Assembly (NCBI GenBank): GCA_011523425.1
Contig: WTGU01000056.1
Coordinates: forward strand, 1-64,000
DNA: 64,000 nt
Direction of reading: 5' to 3'
DNA from: Alphaproteobacteria bacterium
GTDB taxonomy: Bacteria; Pseudomonadota; Alphaproteobacteria; UBA828
In this document: one piece after another, positions 54,914-63,590 of the stretch
How the letters are laid out: the number at the start of each line of letters is the position of its first letter
Position numbering within the stretch: position 1 is the stretch's first letter
The notes under the pieces: generated by a model
What the model was told of the DNA's origin: nothing
Database searches by the model: none
The model's input: the letters and a program-made list of their open reading frames with translations, nothing else
Program-made: the position numbers and the translations under genes

Positions 54914-55903
54914 CTACCCGTCCACGTAGTCCTCGATGTACTGGCGCACCACCTCGTCGAGCGGTGGGTTCTGCGGCAGGCCGAGGGCCGCGGCGCGCTC
55001 GGCCCTGGCGTAGGCCGGCCAGGAGCCGACCAGCCGCTGCACCCTCTCGTCGGGCGCATCCGTGACCGCGCCGAGCCGGCGGCCCGCGCCCACCCGCTCC
55101 AGCGCCGCCACCATCTCGCCCGCCGTTGCCGAGAAGGAAGGCAGGTTGATGGTGCGGTCGTCGCCGAGCGCCGCGCCCGGCACCTCGTGCAGCGCCACCA
55201 GGCTGTCGACGATGGTGCGGTAGCCGCCGAGGACGATGCGCGTCCCGCGGCTCACCGGCAGCGCGTGGTCGATGCCGGCGAGCGGCTCGCGGAAGAGCCC
55301 GCTGGCGAAGCCGGAGGCCGCCTTGTTGGGCTTGCCGGGGCGCACGATCACCGTGGGCGGCCTGCCGCCGCGGCCGTCCAGCCAGCCCTTGCGGGTGTAG
55401 TCCGCCAGCAGGTGCTCGTTGATGACCTTGGTCACGCCGTAAGTGCCCTGCGGCGTGATCTTGGTGTCGTCGCCGATGGTCTCCGGCAGCGCGCTGCCGC
55501 CATAGACCGCGATGCTGCTTGTGAAGACGAGTCGGGGCAGGCCGGGTGCGGCGCGGCAGGCGTCGAGCACGTTGAGGCCGCCCGTGAGGTTCACCGCTAG
55601 CGCGAGGTCGAAGTCCTGCTCGGCGCCGGCGCTCACCACCGAGGCGAAGTGGAAGACCGAGAGCGAGGGGCCTGCGATCAGCGCGCGCACCGTCTGGCCG
55701 TCGGACACGTCGCCCGCGACCATCTCCACCCGCTCGTCGTCGAGGCCGGCGGGCGGCCGCTCGGGCACGGCAGCGTCGAAGAGGACCAGCCGCTCGATCG
55801 TCTCCTGCCCGCCGGATGCGCCGGTCAGCGTTTCCTTCTCCAGGAGCGCCCGCGCCAGTCTCTGCCCGAGGAAGCCCAGCCCCCCGGTGATCACCACCTT
55901 CAT
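54914..55903 (-). CDS. NAD-dependent epimerase/dehydrogenase, DenD-like
   Basis: A 329-residue extended-SDR protein. The cofactor motif is GGLGFLG at 7-13 and the catalytic pair is Tyr155/Lys159 in TYGVTK. The segment VIVRPGKPNKAASGF followed by LFREPLAG resembles D-erythronate dehydrogenase (DenD), which oxidises four-carbon sugar acids. Without the kinase and isomerase of that pathway nearby, the substrate is only an inference. It is divergent from the D-threonine-aldolase-like gene (162-bp gap). Confidence 0.82.
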   Translation of the reverse strand: MKVVITGGLGFLGQRLARALLEKETLTGASGGQETIERLVLFDAAVPERPPAGLDDERVEMVAGDVSDGQTVRALIAGPSLSVFHFASVVSAGAEQDFDLALAVNLTGGLNVLDACRAAPGLPRLVFTSSIAVYGGSALPETIGDDTKITPQGTYGVTKVINEHLLADYTRKGWLDGRGGRPPTVIVRPGKPNKAASGFASGLFREPLAGIDHALPVSRGTRIVLGGYRTIVDSLVALHEVPGAALGDDRTINLPSFSATAGEMVAALERVGAGRRLGAVTDAPDERVQRLVGSWPAYARAERAAALGLPQNPPLDEVVRQYIEDYVDG

Positions 55904-56065
55904 GCGCCCTCTCCATCCGCCCGGCCTCGTTCCCTCTCAACATATCCTATTGGCAGGGCGGGCCGGTATGCGGATGATAACCGCGCGGTCCGGCCCGCCC
56001 CGCGCCGGCGCGCAGCGGGGCAGGGCGGGTCGCGGCGTGGCATGACGGCACGACGGGGGAGCGGG

Positions 56066-57214
56066 ATGACGACAGGTGCGGCGCTCGGGCCCAACGAATC
56101 CCTGATCGACGAGCGCGAATCGCGGGCTCGCCTCATCACGCCCGCGCTGGTGCTCGATCTCGAGGCGATGGAGCGCAACATCGCCACCATGGCGGCCTAC
56201 GCGGGAGAGCAGGGCGTCGCCCTCCGCCCCCATGCGAAGACGCACAAGAGCGTGCAGATCGCCCGCCGCCAGCTCGATGCCGGCGCGCTCGGCATCTGCT
56301 GCGCCACGCTCGGCGAGGCGGAGGCGCTGGCGGCTGGCGGGATCGAGGGGTTGCTGATCACCTCGCCGATCGTGGCGCCGGCCAAGATCAACCGTCTCAT
56401 GGCGCTCCGCCGGGACCATGAATCGCTCATGGTCGTGGCCGACGACATGGACAACCTGCGCGCGCTCGAGGCTGCGGCCCAGGCCTCCGCCCTCGTGCTG
56501 GACGTGGTGGTCGACGTCGATGTCGGGCTTCACCGGACCGGCGCCCGCGACGCCGAGGCGGCGGCGGCGCTGGCGGAGGCGGCGGATGCGAGCGTCAGCC
56601 TGAACTTCGCCGGGCTTCAGGGCTATGCCGGGCACGTCCAGCATATCGAGGATTTCGGCGACCGCCGCACGAGTTCCCACGGCGATCTCGCGCCGCTGCG
56701 CGAGGCCCGCGAGAGCCTCACGGGCCGCGGCATCGAGGTGCCCATCGTCACCGGCGCCGGCACCGGCACCCACGACATCGACACGGAAATCGGGCTGATG
56801 ACCGAGCTCCAGGTCGGCTCCTACGTGGTGATGGACGTCGAGTATCTCGACGTCCAGGCGCGGGACGGCGGCGGCTGGCGCTTCGAGCCGGCGCTCTTCG
56901 TCCGCTCGACGGTGGTCTCGGCCAGCCATGACGGCAGCGCCACCATGGATGCGGGCCTCAAGTGCTTCGCCACCGACGGGCCCATGCCGCGCTTCCACAC
57001 CGGCGTGCCCATCGGCGCCCACTACGAGCATTTCGGCGACGAGCACGGGCGCATCGTCTTCGCCGGCGCCAACGAGAGGCTGGCCATCGGCGCTGCGCTC
57101 GAGTGCATCGTGCCGCACTGCGATCCCACCGTGAACCTCTACGACCACTATCACTGCGTGCGCGGCGAGACCCTGGTCGATATCTGGCCGATCGAGGCCC
57201 GCGGCCGCCACTAG
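56066..57214 (+). CDS. D-threonine aldolase / DSD1-like PLP enzyme
   Basis: A 382-residue fold-type III (alanine racemase-like) enzyme. The PLP lysine is Lys58 in LRPHAKTHKS. The metal site HCD (His351, Asp353) in PHCDPTVNLYDHYH is that of D-threonine aldolase and D-serine dehydratase, which act on beta-hydroxy-D-amino acids. The ATG at 56066 is preceded by GGGGGAGCGGG; an ATG at 56042 adds eight residues. The two ABC ATPase genes follow after 15 bases, so uptake of the substrate may be linked. Confidence 0.87.
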   Translation: MTTGAALGPNESLIDERESRARLITPALVLDLEAMERNIATMAAYAGEQGVALRPHAKTHKSVQIARRQLDAGALGICCATLGEAEALAAGGIEGLLITSPIVAPAKINRLMALRRDHESLMVVADDMDNLRALEAAAQASALVLDVVVDVDVGLHRTGARDAEAAAALAEAADASVSLNFAGLQGYAGHVQHIEDFGDRRTSSHGDLAPLREARESLTGRGIEVPIVTGAGTGTHDIDTEIGLMTELQVGSYVVMDVEYLDVQARDGGGWRFEPALFVRSTVVSASHDGSATMDAGLKCFATDGPMPRFHTGVPIGAHYEHFGDEHGRIVFAGANERLAIGAALECIVPHCDPTVNLYDHYHCVRGETLVDIWPIEARGRH

Positions 57215-57229
57215 CGGCGCAGTCGAACC

Positions 57230-58333
57230 ATGGCGTCGATCTCCCTTGCGGGCCTGACCAAGCGCTTCGGCGACCTCACGGCCGTGGCGTCTCTCGATCT
57301 CGAGATCAGGGACAAGGAATTCGTCGCGCTGCTGGGGCCGTCGGGCTGCGGCAAGACGACGACGATGAACATGATCGCCGGCATCGAGACGCCGTCGGAA
57401 GGCCAGATCCTGTTCGACGGCCGCGACATGCGCACGGTGCCGGCCAACCGGCGCAAGGTCGGCTTCGTGTTCCAGAACTACGCCATCTTCACCCACCTCT
57501 CGGTGCGCGAGAACTTGGCCTTCGGCCTCAAGGTGCGCAGCCTGCCGAAGGCCGATGTCGAGCGCCGCGTCGCCGCCATGGCTCAGCTCATGCGGCTGGA
57601 GGACCGGCTCGACTGGCCCACGGCGAAGCTCAGCGTCAACGAGCTGCAGAAGGTCGCGATCGGCCGCTCGGCCATCACCGAGCCCGAGATCTTCCTGCTC
57701 GACGAGCCGCTCAGCAATCTCGATGCCGCCTTCCGCGCCTTCATGCGGACGGAGCTCAAGCACCTGCAGCACCAGTTCCAGCAGACCATGGTCTACGTTA
57801 CCCACGACCAGATCGAGGCGATGAGCCTCGCCGACAGGATCGCCGTGATGGACCTCGGCGTGCTGCAGCAGTACGGCTCGCCCATCGAGGTCTACAACGA
57901 GCCGCGCAACGTCTTCGTCGCCAACTTCATGGGCAGCCCGAGCATGAACCTGGTGCCGTGCCGGCTCGCGGGCGGAGACGGCGCCTACGCGCTCGACTTC
58001 GGCGAGGGCGGGAGCGCGTCCGTCGCCGACGAGGACCTCAAGCGGCGCTGCAAGGCGGCGCGCGATGCGACGCTGGTGTTCGGCGCCCGGCCCGAGGATC
58101 TGGACATCGCGCCGCCGGGCCACGACGGGCCGGCCATCGAGGCGACCGTCACCTTCGTCGAGCCAATCGGCCCGCGCACCATCGTCCATCTGGCCGCCGG
58201 CGAGCGGCGCATGAAGGTCGCCAAGGGCAAGCAGTACGGCATCGAGCTCGGCGCCCGGGTTAAGGCTGTGCTGCCGCCCGGCAAGTGTCACCTGTTCGAC
58301 GCGGAGACGGGCGTAGCGCTCGGCATCGCCTGA
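57230..58333 (+). CDS. ABC transporter ATPase with degenerate signature
   Basis: A 367-residue MalK/UgpC-type ATPase of a sugar or polyol importer. Walker A GPSGCGKT (36-43), Walker B IFLLDEP (near 155-160), the H-loop VTHDQ and a C-terminal TOBE-like regulatory domain are present. The signature LSGGQ is LSVNE (134-138) here, so this subunit's composite ATP site is probably altered. Tandem ATPase pairs of this kind, one atypical, occur in GlpS/GlpT glycerol importers. No permease or binding protein gene is adjacent. Confidence 0.88.
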   Translation: MASISLAGLTKRFGDLTAVASLDLEIRDKEFVALLGPSGCGKTTTMNMIAGIETPSEGQILFDGRDMRTVPANRRKVGFVFQNYAIFTHLSVRENLAFGLKVRSLPKADVERRVAAMAQLMRLEDRLDWPTAKLSVNELQKVAIGRSAITEPEIFLLDEPLSNLDAAFRAFMRTELKHLQHQFQQTMVYVTHDQIEAMSLADRIAVMDLGVLQQYGSPIEVYNEPRNVFVANFMGSPSMNLVPCRLAGGDGAYALDFGEGGSASVADEDLKRRCKAARDATLVFGARPEDLDIAPPGHDGPAIEATVTFVEPIGPRTIVHLAAGERRMKVAKGKQYGIELGARVKAVLPPGKCHLFDAETGVALGIA

Positions 58334-58381
58334 GCCGTTCCGTCAGCCGACACCCACCCAAGGGAGAGTCCCAGCACCGCC

Positions 58382-59461
58382 ATGGCCCGGCTCGAACTCA
58401 GGAACGCGAGCAAGTACTACGGCAAGACCGTCGCGGTGAGGAACATCGACCTCGTCGTCGAGGACAACGAGTTCTTCTGCATCTTCGGCCCGCCCAGCTC
58501 GGGCAAGACGACGATCCTGCGTCTCCTCCTCGGGCTGGTAGCGCCCGACGAGGGCGAGATCAGCATCGGCGGCGAGGCCGTCGGCGAGCAGGGGCCAAAG
58601 GAGCGCAACCTCGCCATGGTGTTCCAGAACCTCGCGCTCTTTCCGCACATGACCGCAGGCCAGAACCTCGCCTTCCCCCTGGTCGAGCGCAAGCTGGAGA
58701 AGGCCGCGATCACCGCACGGGTCGCCGAGGTGGCGGAGACGCTGCACATCACGCCGCTGCTCGACAAGATGCCGGCACACCTGAGCGGGGGCGAGCGCCA
58801 GCGCGTCGCCATCGGTCGGGCGCTGGTGCGGGACCCTGCCGCCTTCCTCATGGACGAGCCGATCGCCGCCCTCGACGCCAGGCTGCGCGAGGAGATGCGG
58901 GTCGAGCTCAAGCGGCTCCAGCGCGAGTTGCACCACACCATCGTCTACGTCACCCACGACCAGGAAGAGGCGATGTCGATCGCCGACCGCATCGCCGTGA
59001 TGGAGGCCGGCGAGATCCGCCAGATCGGCACGCCGGCCGAGATCTACAACCTGCCCAACAGCCGCTACGTCGCTGAGCTGATCGGCGCACCGCCGATGAA
59101 CTTCGTCGACGGCACGCTGGCCGACGGCGGCCGCTTCGAAGGGCGCGACGTGCCGCTCTCGGTGGCACTTGAGGGCGCGGACGGGGCCGGGCCGGCGGCG
59201 CTCGCGGTGCGGCCCGAGGATATCGGCATCGACTCCGCCGGGTCCGGCAACGGCGCTGGCGTCGATGCGGAGATCTTTGAGGTCGAGCCGCTCGGCGCGT
59301 TCACCATCGTCGACGTCAGCGTGGGCGAGCGCATCCTCAAGGTGCAGGCGCCGGGGCAGCCGCGGTTCACCCTCGGTGAGCAGGTGCGGCTCGCGCTCGA
59401 TCCCGACCGCTGCCACCTGTTCCACGGCGAGACCGGCGATCTGATCCGCTCCGCCCGCTGA
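58382..59461 (+). CDS. ABC transporter ATPase, canonical
   Basis: A 359-residue MalK/UgpC-type ATPase, probably the heterodimer partner of the preceding product. Walker A GPPSSGKT (36-43), an intact signature LSGGE (134-138), Walker B AFLMDEP and H-loop VTHDQEEAM are seen, followed by a TOBE domain (ALAVRPEDIGID). It lies 48 bases after the first ATPase gene with GGGAGAG in front. The transporter core is not encoded in the window, so the complex must be completed from elsewhere or the pair is an orphan. Confidence 0.92.
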   Translation: MARLELRNASKYYGKTVAVRNIDLVVEDNEFFCIFGPPSSGKTTILRLLLGLVAPDEGEISIGGEAVGEQGPKERNLAMVFQNLALFPHMTAGQNLAFPLVERKLEKAAITARVAEVAETLHITPLLDKMPAHLSGGERQRVAIGRALVRDPAAFLMDEPIAALDARLREEMRVELKRLQRELHHTIVYVTHDQEEAMSIADRIAVMEAGEIRQIGTPAEIYNLPNSRYVAELIGAPPMNFVDGTLADGGRFEGRDVPLSVALEGADGAGPAALAVRPEDIGIDSAGSGNGAGVDAEIFEVEPLGAFTIVDVSVGERILKVQAPGQPRFTLGEQVRLALDPDRCHLFHGETGDLIRSAR

Positions 59462-59469
59462 GGCGAGCG

Positions 59470-59499
59470 TTGCCGTCGCGCGGCCTTTCGCGCTAGGGT
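59470..59499 (+). promoter_or_regulatory. Candidate vapBC promoter
   Basis: TTGCCG followed after 18 bases by TAGGGT. The -10 overlaps the left arm of the inverted repeat 59496-59524, as expected for an autoregulated toxin-antitoxin promoter. Confidence 0.4.
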
Positions 59500-59524
59500 A
59501 GAAGGGAGACGCACCTTTCTACCC
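59496..59524 (+). promoter_or_regulatory. Inverted-repeat operator before vapB
   Basis: GGGTAGAA and TTCTACCC form a perfect 8-bp inverted repeat with a 13-base spacer, 12 bases before the vapB ATG. Position and form suit the VapB-VapC autoregulatory operator; it could alternatively fold as a 5' hairpin. Confidence 0.55.
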
Positions 59525-59535
59525 GGGTGGATGTC

Positions 59536-59793
59536 ATGGGCCTCAACATCAAGAACGACGAGACCTGCCAGCTCGCCCGCGAGCTTGCGCAGCTCACCGG
59601 CGAGAGCATGACCGGCGCGATCACGGTAGCGCTCCGAGAGCGGCTGGAGCGCGAGAAGCACGAGCGCAGCGTCGAAGCGCGCCTGAAGAAGATACGCGCC
59701 ATCGCGGAGCGTTGCTCCCGCAATCTGAAGCCGGGGCCCCCGGCGGTGGAGCACGGCGACTTCCTCTACGACGAGCGGGGCCTGCCCAAGTGA
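59536..59793 (+). CDS. VapB-like antitoxin (Rv0623 family)
   Basis: An 85-residue protein of the transcription-factor-like VapB family. The N-terminal MGLNIKNDETCQLARELAQLTGESMTGAITVAL forms the beta-strand plus two-helix DNA-binding region; a charged toxin-neutralising C-terminus follows. The ATG at 59536 is preferred over a GTG at 59527. The stop overlaps the vapC start (GTGA), the hallmark of a coupled toxin-antitoxin pair. Confidence 0.85.
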   Translation: MGLNIKNDETCQLARELAQLTGESMTGAITVALRERLEREKHERSVEARLKKIRAIAERCSRNLKPGPPAVEHGDFLYDERGLPK

Positions 59794-60176
59794 TCGTCGA
59801 CAGTTCGGCTCTCCTTGCCGTTCTCTTTCGCGAGCCGGACGCCGAACGCTACGTGACGGCGTTTGCCGCGGCCCCCGCATGCCGCATGTCGCTGGCCAAC
59901 GTGTTCGAGACATCCATCGTGTGGGAAGGTCGCGGTGGCCCTGCAGCGGGCCATGAACTCGACATGTTCATAGAGGAGGTCGGGATCGAACAGATGCCGG
60001 TAACGGCGGAGCACGTCACGACCGCCCGCCAGGCCTGGCGGCGCTTTGGCAAGGGCAACCATCCGGCGGCGCTGAACTTCGGAGACTGCTTCGCCTACGC
60101 GCTTGCCGCCACGACCGGCGAGCCGCTGCTCTTCAAGGGCGAGGACTTCGCGCTGACCGACATCGAGGCGGCATAG
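59790..60176 (+). CDS. VapC-type PIN-domain ribonuclease toxin
   Basis: A 128-residue PIN-domain protein. The acidic active site is complete: Asp4 (IVDSSALLAV), Glu40 (ANVFETSIV) and Asp99 (LNFGDCFAYALA), with Asp119 in LLFKGEDF. VapC toxins cleave tRNA or rRNA; the target here is not predictable. The GTG at 59790 overlaps the antitoxin stop. The pair sits between the ABC ATPases and a dehydrogenase gene and looks like an insertion into this accessory stretch. Confidence 0.9.
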   Translation: MIVDSSALLAVLFREPDAERYVTAFAAAPACRMSLANVFETSIVWEGRGGPAAGHELDMFIEEVGIEQMPVTAEHVTTARQAWRRFGKGNHPAALNFGDCFAYALAATTGEPLLFKGEDFALTDIEAA

Positions 60177-60215
60177 GCGATACGCCTCCCGCCGCCTGAC
60201 GGCGATGGCGGCCGC

Positions 60216-61100
60216 TTACATCTTCTGCAGCAGGTGGATCAGGCTGGAGGTATCCCAGCGGTTGCCGCCGCGCTGCTGGACGTGGGCGTAGAACTGGTCG
60301 ACCAGCATCGACATCGGCAGGAGCGCGCCGTTCTTCTTGCCTTCCTCGAAGCACAGGCTCAGGTCCTTGCGCATCCAGTCGACCGCGAAGCCGAACTCGA
60401 ACTCGCCGCTCAGCATGGTCGAGCCGCGGTTCTCCATCTGCCACGACTGGGCCGCGCCCTTCGAGATGACCTCGAGCACGGTCTCGCCGTCGAGCCCCGC
60501 CCGCTGGGCGAAGTTGAGCGCCTCGGCGAGGCCCTGGACGACGCCGGCGATGCAGATCTGGTTGACCATCTTGGTGAGCTGGCCGTTCCCCGCCGGCCCC
60601 ATGTGGGTGACGTTGCGCGCAAACGCGTCGATGACCGGCTGAGCGCGGCTGAAGTCCGCCTCGTCGCCGCCCACCATCACGGTCAGCACGCCGTTCTCGG
60701 CGCCGGCCTGCCCGCCCGAGACCGGCGCGTCGAGGAAACCCACGCCACGCTCCTTCGCGGCGGCATGGACCTCGCGCGCGACGACGGCAGAATCGGTCGT
60801 ATGGTCGATGAAGATGGCGCCTTCCGCCATGCCGGCGAGCGCACCGTCATCGCCATAAACGACCGCGCGCAGGTCGTCGTCGGCGCCGACGCAGGCGAAC
60901 ACCATCTCCGCGCCCTGCGCGGCTGCGGCAGGCGTTGCGGCGGCGCGGCCCCCGTGGGTTTCGGTCCACTGCGCGGCCTTGGCTTCGGTCCGGTTGTAGA
61001 CCGCGACCTCGTGACCCGCCCCGGCGAGATGCCCTGCCATGGGGAAGCCCATCACGCCGAGCCCGAGAAACGCCACCCTGGTGCCGCCGCCATCGACCAT
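60216..61100 (-). CDS. HIBADH-family NAD(P)-dependent dehydrogenase
   Basis: A 294-residue beta-hydroxyacid dehydrogenase. The Rossmann motif GLGVMG (13-18) with NRT after the second strand suggests NADP or mixed use; the substrate-binding DAPVSGGQAGAENG and catalytic Lys177 in GNGQLTKMVNQ are intact. The family includes 3-hydroxyisobutyrate, tartronate semialdehyde and L-threonate (LtnD) dehydrogenases. Convergent with vapBC. The DenD-like gene 5 kb away makes a four-carbon acid role possible, but this is inference. Confidence 0.88.
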   Translation of the reverse strand: MVDGGGTRVAFLGLGVMGFPMAGHLAGAGHEVAVYNRTEAKAAQWTETHGGRAAATPAAAAQGAEMVFACVGADDDLRAVVYGDDGALAGMAEGAIFIDHTTDSAVVAREVHAAAKERGVGFLDAPVSGGQAGAENGVLTVMVGGDEADFSRAQPVIDAFARNVTHMGPAGNGQLTKMVNQICIAGVVQGLAEALNFAQRAGLDGETVLEVISKGAAQSWQMENRGSTMLSGEFEFGFAVDWMRKDLSLCFEEGKKNGALLPMSMLVDQFYAHVQQRGGNRWDTSSLIHLLQKM

Positions 61101-61193
61101 GTCGCTTCCCTCCCCGCCGGGTTCCTGCGCCGAAGCGCGGCATCCTAGCCACGGTACAGGGGGCGGGCAACGACGGCTCCGACTCTCCCGTCT

Positions 61194-61207
61194 TTGACGC
61201 AGATCAA
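61194..61207 (+). promoter_or_regulatory. FNR/NnrR-type box upstream of nosR
   Basis: TTGACGCAGATCAA, nearly the palindrome TTGAT-N4-ATCAA bound by FNR/CRP-family regulators of anaerobic and nitric-oxide-responsive genes, centred about 100 bases before the nosR start. The left half is part of CGTCTTTGACG, a short word also found in repeat R1, so chance cannot be excluded. Confidence 0.6.
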
Positions 61208-61299
61208 GGCGCCGGCGCATGCCCCGTTCAGACTGAGGACGTTCGATTTCGTCGGCGTAGTGGTGAGGCAAATGGCCCGCTCGCCATGAGGCGTGTGCC

Positions 61300-63567
61300 G
61301 TGACCGCGGCTTCCCTTTCCGGTGCCGGGCACCGAAGCGTGGCGTCGCGCGCGGCGCGCATCGCCGCCGCCGTCACGGCGCCCCTGCTCGTCGTGCTGCT
61401 GCTGGTCGCGGCTGCGCCCGAGGCCCGCGCTGCCGTCGATCTGGCCGGGGCGCTCACCACGGTGGAGCCCGGAGACCTGGTGCCGGGCGCAGACCGCTTC
61501 GGCCCGGTCGAGGGCAGCCCGCCGCGCGCCCCGGCGCTCGCAGGGTCGACCACGCTCGGCCACGTCTTCCTCAATACCGATGTCGCGGGCGCCGTGGGCT
61601 ACTCGGGCAAGCCCATCCACCTCCTCATCGGGCTCGGCGCCGACGGCACCATCACCGGCGCCACGCTCCACGAGCACCACGAGCCCATCGTCCTCATCGG
61701 CATTCCCGAGCGGAAGGTGGAGAGCTTCATTGCCGGCTATGTCGGGCGCAACGTCCGCGAGTTCCTGGAGGAACGCGACGCCGGCGACCGCTCCCTCGAC
61801 ATCATCGCCGGCGCGACGGTCACCATCATGGTGATCGACGACGCCATCCGCCGCTCCACCGTGAGGATGGCGCGGGTGCTCGGCCTCGTCGGGCTCGGCG
61901 CGGCGCCGGCGGCCGCGGCGCAGAGCCGGGGCGAGATCGACGCCGCTCAGCAGGGCACGGACGACTGGATGACCCTGATCGGCGACGGCTCGGTGCGCCG
62001 GCTCAGCCTCAGCGTCGGCGAGGTGACGGCCGACTTCGCGGCCGCGGGCAAGGAGAAGGCGGCGGCAAGGCCCGAGAGCGACGACCCGGAGGCCCGCTTC
62101 ATCGACCTCTACGCGGGCCTCGTCAGCGCGCCCGTCATCGGCCGCAGCCTGCTCGGCGAGGCCGAGTACGAGAACCTGCGCGCGAGGCTTGAGCCCGGCC
62201 AGCACGCGCTGCTGATCGCCGCGAACGGCCTCTATTCATTCAAGGGATCGGGCTTCGTCCGGGGCGGCATTTTCGATCGCATCCAGCTCGCCCAGGGCGA
62301 GGGCAGCATCCGCTTCCGCGACCGCAACTACAAGCACCTGGGCGAGGTGGCCGCCGACCTCGCGCAGCCCTTCACCGAGGTCGGGCTCTTCGCGGTGCCG
62401 GCCGACGCCGGGTTCGATCCGGCCGCGCCGTGGACGCTCCAGCTCCTGGTGCAGCGCGCCATCGGCGCGCTCGACAAGGATTTCTTGCTCTACGAGCTCT
62501 CCTACACCCTGCCCGAGCGCTATCTGATACCCCCGCCGGCGCCGGCGGTCGCGACCGGGCCGGTGGCTGAGACCGGCGCGCTCCTGGCCGGGCCGGACGG
62601 CGAGAGCGCGCTCTGGCAGCGCATCTGGGAGGACCGGGTCGTCGACGTGGCCGTGCTGGGCGCGGCGCTGATCGTGCTTACGCTGATCTTCTTCTTCCAG
62701 GACTGGTTCGCGCGCCGGCCGAGGCTCGCCACCGGCGTGCGGCTGGGCTTCCTGCTCTTCATCGTCGTCTGGCTGGGCGGCTTCGCCCAGGCCCAGCTCT
62801 CCGTGGTCAACATTCTCACCTTCGGCAGCGCGCTGATCACCGAGTTCCGCTGGAGCTACTTCCTGATGGACCCGCTGATCTTCCTGCTCTGGTGCGGCAC
62901 CGCGCTCGCGCTGCTCTTCTGGGGCCGGGGGGTCTTCTGCGGCTGGCTCTGCCCCTTCGGCGCGCTGCAGGAGCTTCTCAACAAGGCGGCAAGGCTCGCG
63001 CGCGTGCCGCAGCTCACCCTGCCCTGGGGGCTCCACGAGCGGATGTGGCCGGTCAAGTACGTGATCTTCATCGGCATATTCGGGGTCGCGCTGCACGATC
63101 TGGCGCTCGCCGAGCAACTGGCCGAGGTCGAGCCCTTCAAGACCACGGTGATCCTGCGCTTCGCCCACGACTGGCCCTTCGTGGCCTGGGCCGGCGTGCT
63201 GCTGGGCGCCGGGCTCTTCGTCGAGCGCTTCTTCTGCCGCTATCTCTGCCCGCTGGGGGCGGCGCTCGCGATCCCCGGCAAGATCAGGATCATGGAGTGG
63301 CTGCGCCGCCACAAGGAATGCGGCGCGCCCTGCCATCGCTGCGCCCAGGAATGCATGGTGCAGGCGATCCATCCCGACGGGCACATCAATCCGAACGAGT
63401 GCCTCTACTGCCTGCACTGCCAGCAGGTCTATCACGACGAGCACCGCTGCCCGCCGATGATCCAGCGCCGCCTCAGGCGCGAGCGGCGGCGCGCGCGTGC
63501 GTCCGCGCACATCACCGTTCCGCCCGCGGCACCTGCGGGTCCAACCGGCACCACAACCAGTCCCTGA
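61300..63567 (+). CDS. nosR: NosR, nitrous oxide reductase maturation and electron transfer
   Basis: A 755-residue polytopic protein needed to express and reduce NosZ. After a signal region comes a periplasmic FMN-binding domain with the flavinylation motif AGATVT (Thr173), then membrane helices, CX3CP motifs at Cys547-551 (CGWLCPFGA) and Cys646-650 (CRYLCPLGA), and two C-terminal [4Fe-4S] clusters (CGAPCHRCAQEC from 674; CLYCLHC from 701 with Cys717). GTG at 61300 is the only start compatible with the signal region. nosZ follows after 23 bases. Confidence 0.95.
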   Translation: MTAASLSGAGHRSVASRAARIAAAVTAPLLVVLLLVAAAPEARAAVDLAGALTTVEPGDLVPGADRFGPVEGSPPRAPALAGSTTLGHVFLNTDVAGAVGYSGKPIHLLIGLGADGTITGATLHEHHEPIVLIGIPERKVESFIAGYVGRNVREFLEERDAGDRSLDIIAGATVTIMVIDDAIRRSTVRMARVLGLVGLGAAPAAAAQSRGEIDAAQQGTDDWMTLIGDGSVRRLSLSVGEVTADFAAAGKEKAAARPESDDPEARFIDLYAGLVSAPVIGRSLLGEAEYENLRARLEPGQHALLIAANGLYSFKGSGFVRGGIFDRIQLAQGEGSIRFRDRNYKHLGEVAADLAQPFTEVGLFAVPADAGFDPAAPWTLQLLVQRAIGALDKDFLLYELSYTLPERYLIPPPAPAVATGPVAETGALLAGPDGESALWQRIWEDRVVDVAVLGAALIVLTLIFFFQDWFARRPRLATGVRLGFLLFIVVWLGGFAQAQLSVVNILTFGSALITEFRWSYFLMDPLIFLLWCGTALALLFWGRGVFCGWLCPFGALQELLNKAARLARVPQLTLPWGLHERMWPVKYVIFIGIFGVALHDLALAEQLAEVEPFKTTVILRFAHDWPFVAWAGVLLGAGLFVERFFCRYLCPLGAALAIPGKIRIMEWLRRHKECGAPCHRCAQECMVQAIHPDGHINPNECLYCLHCQQVYHDEHRCPPMIQRRLRRERRRARASAHITVPPAAPAGPTGTTTSP

Positions 63568-63590
63568 TGCCAAGCAGAGAGGAGAGATCC

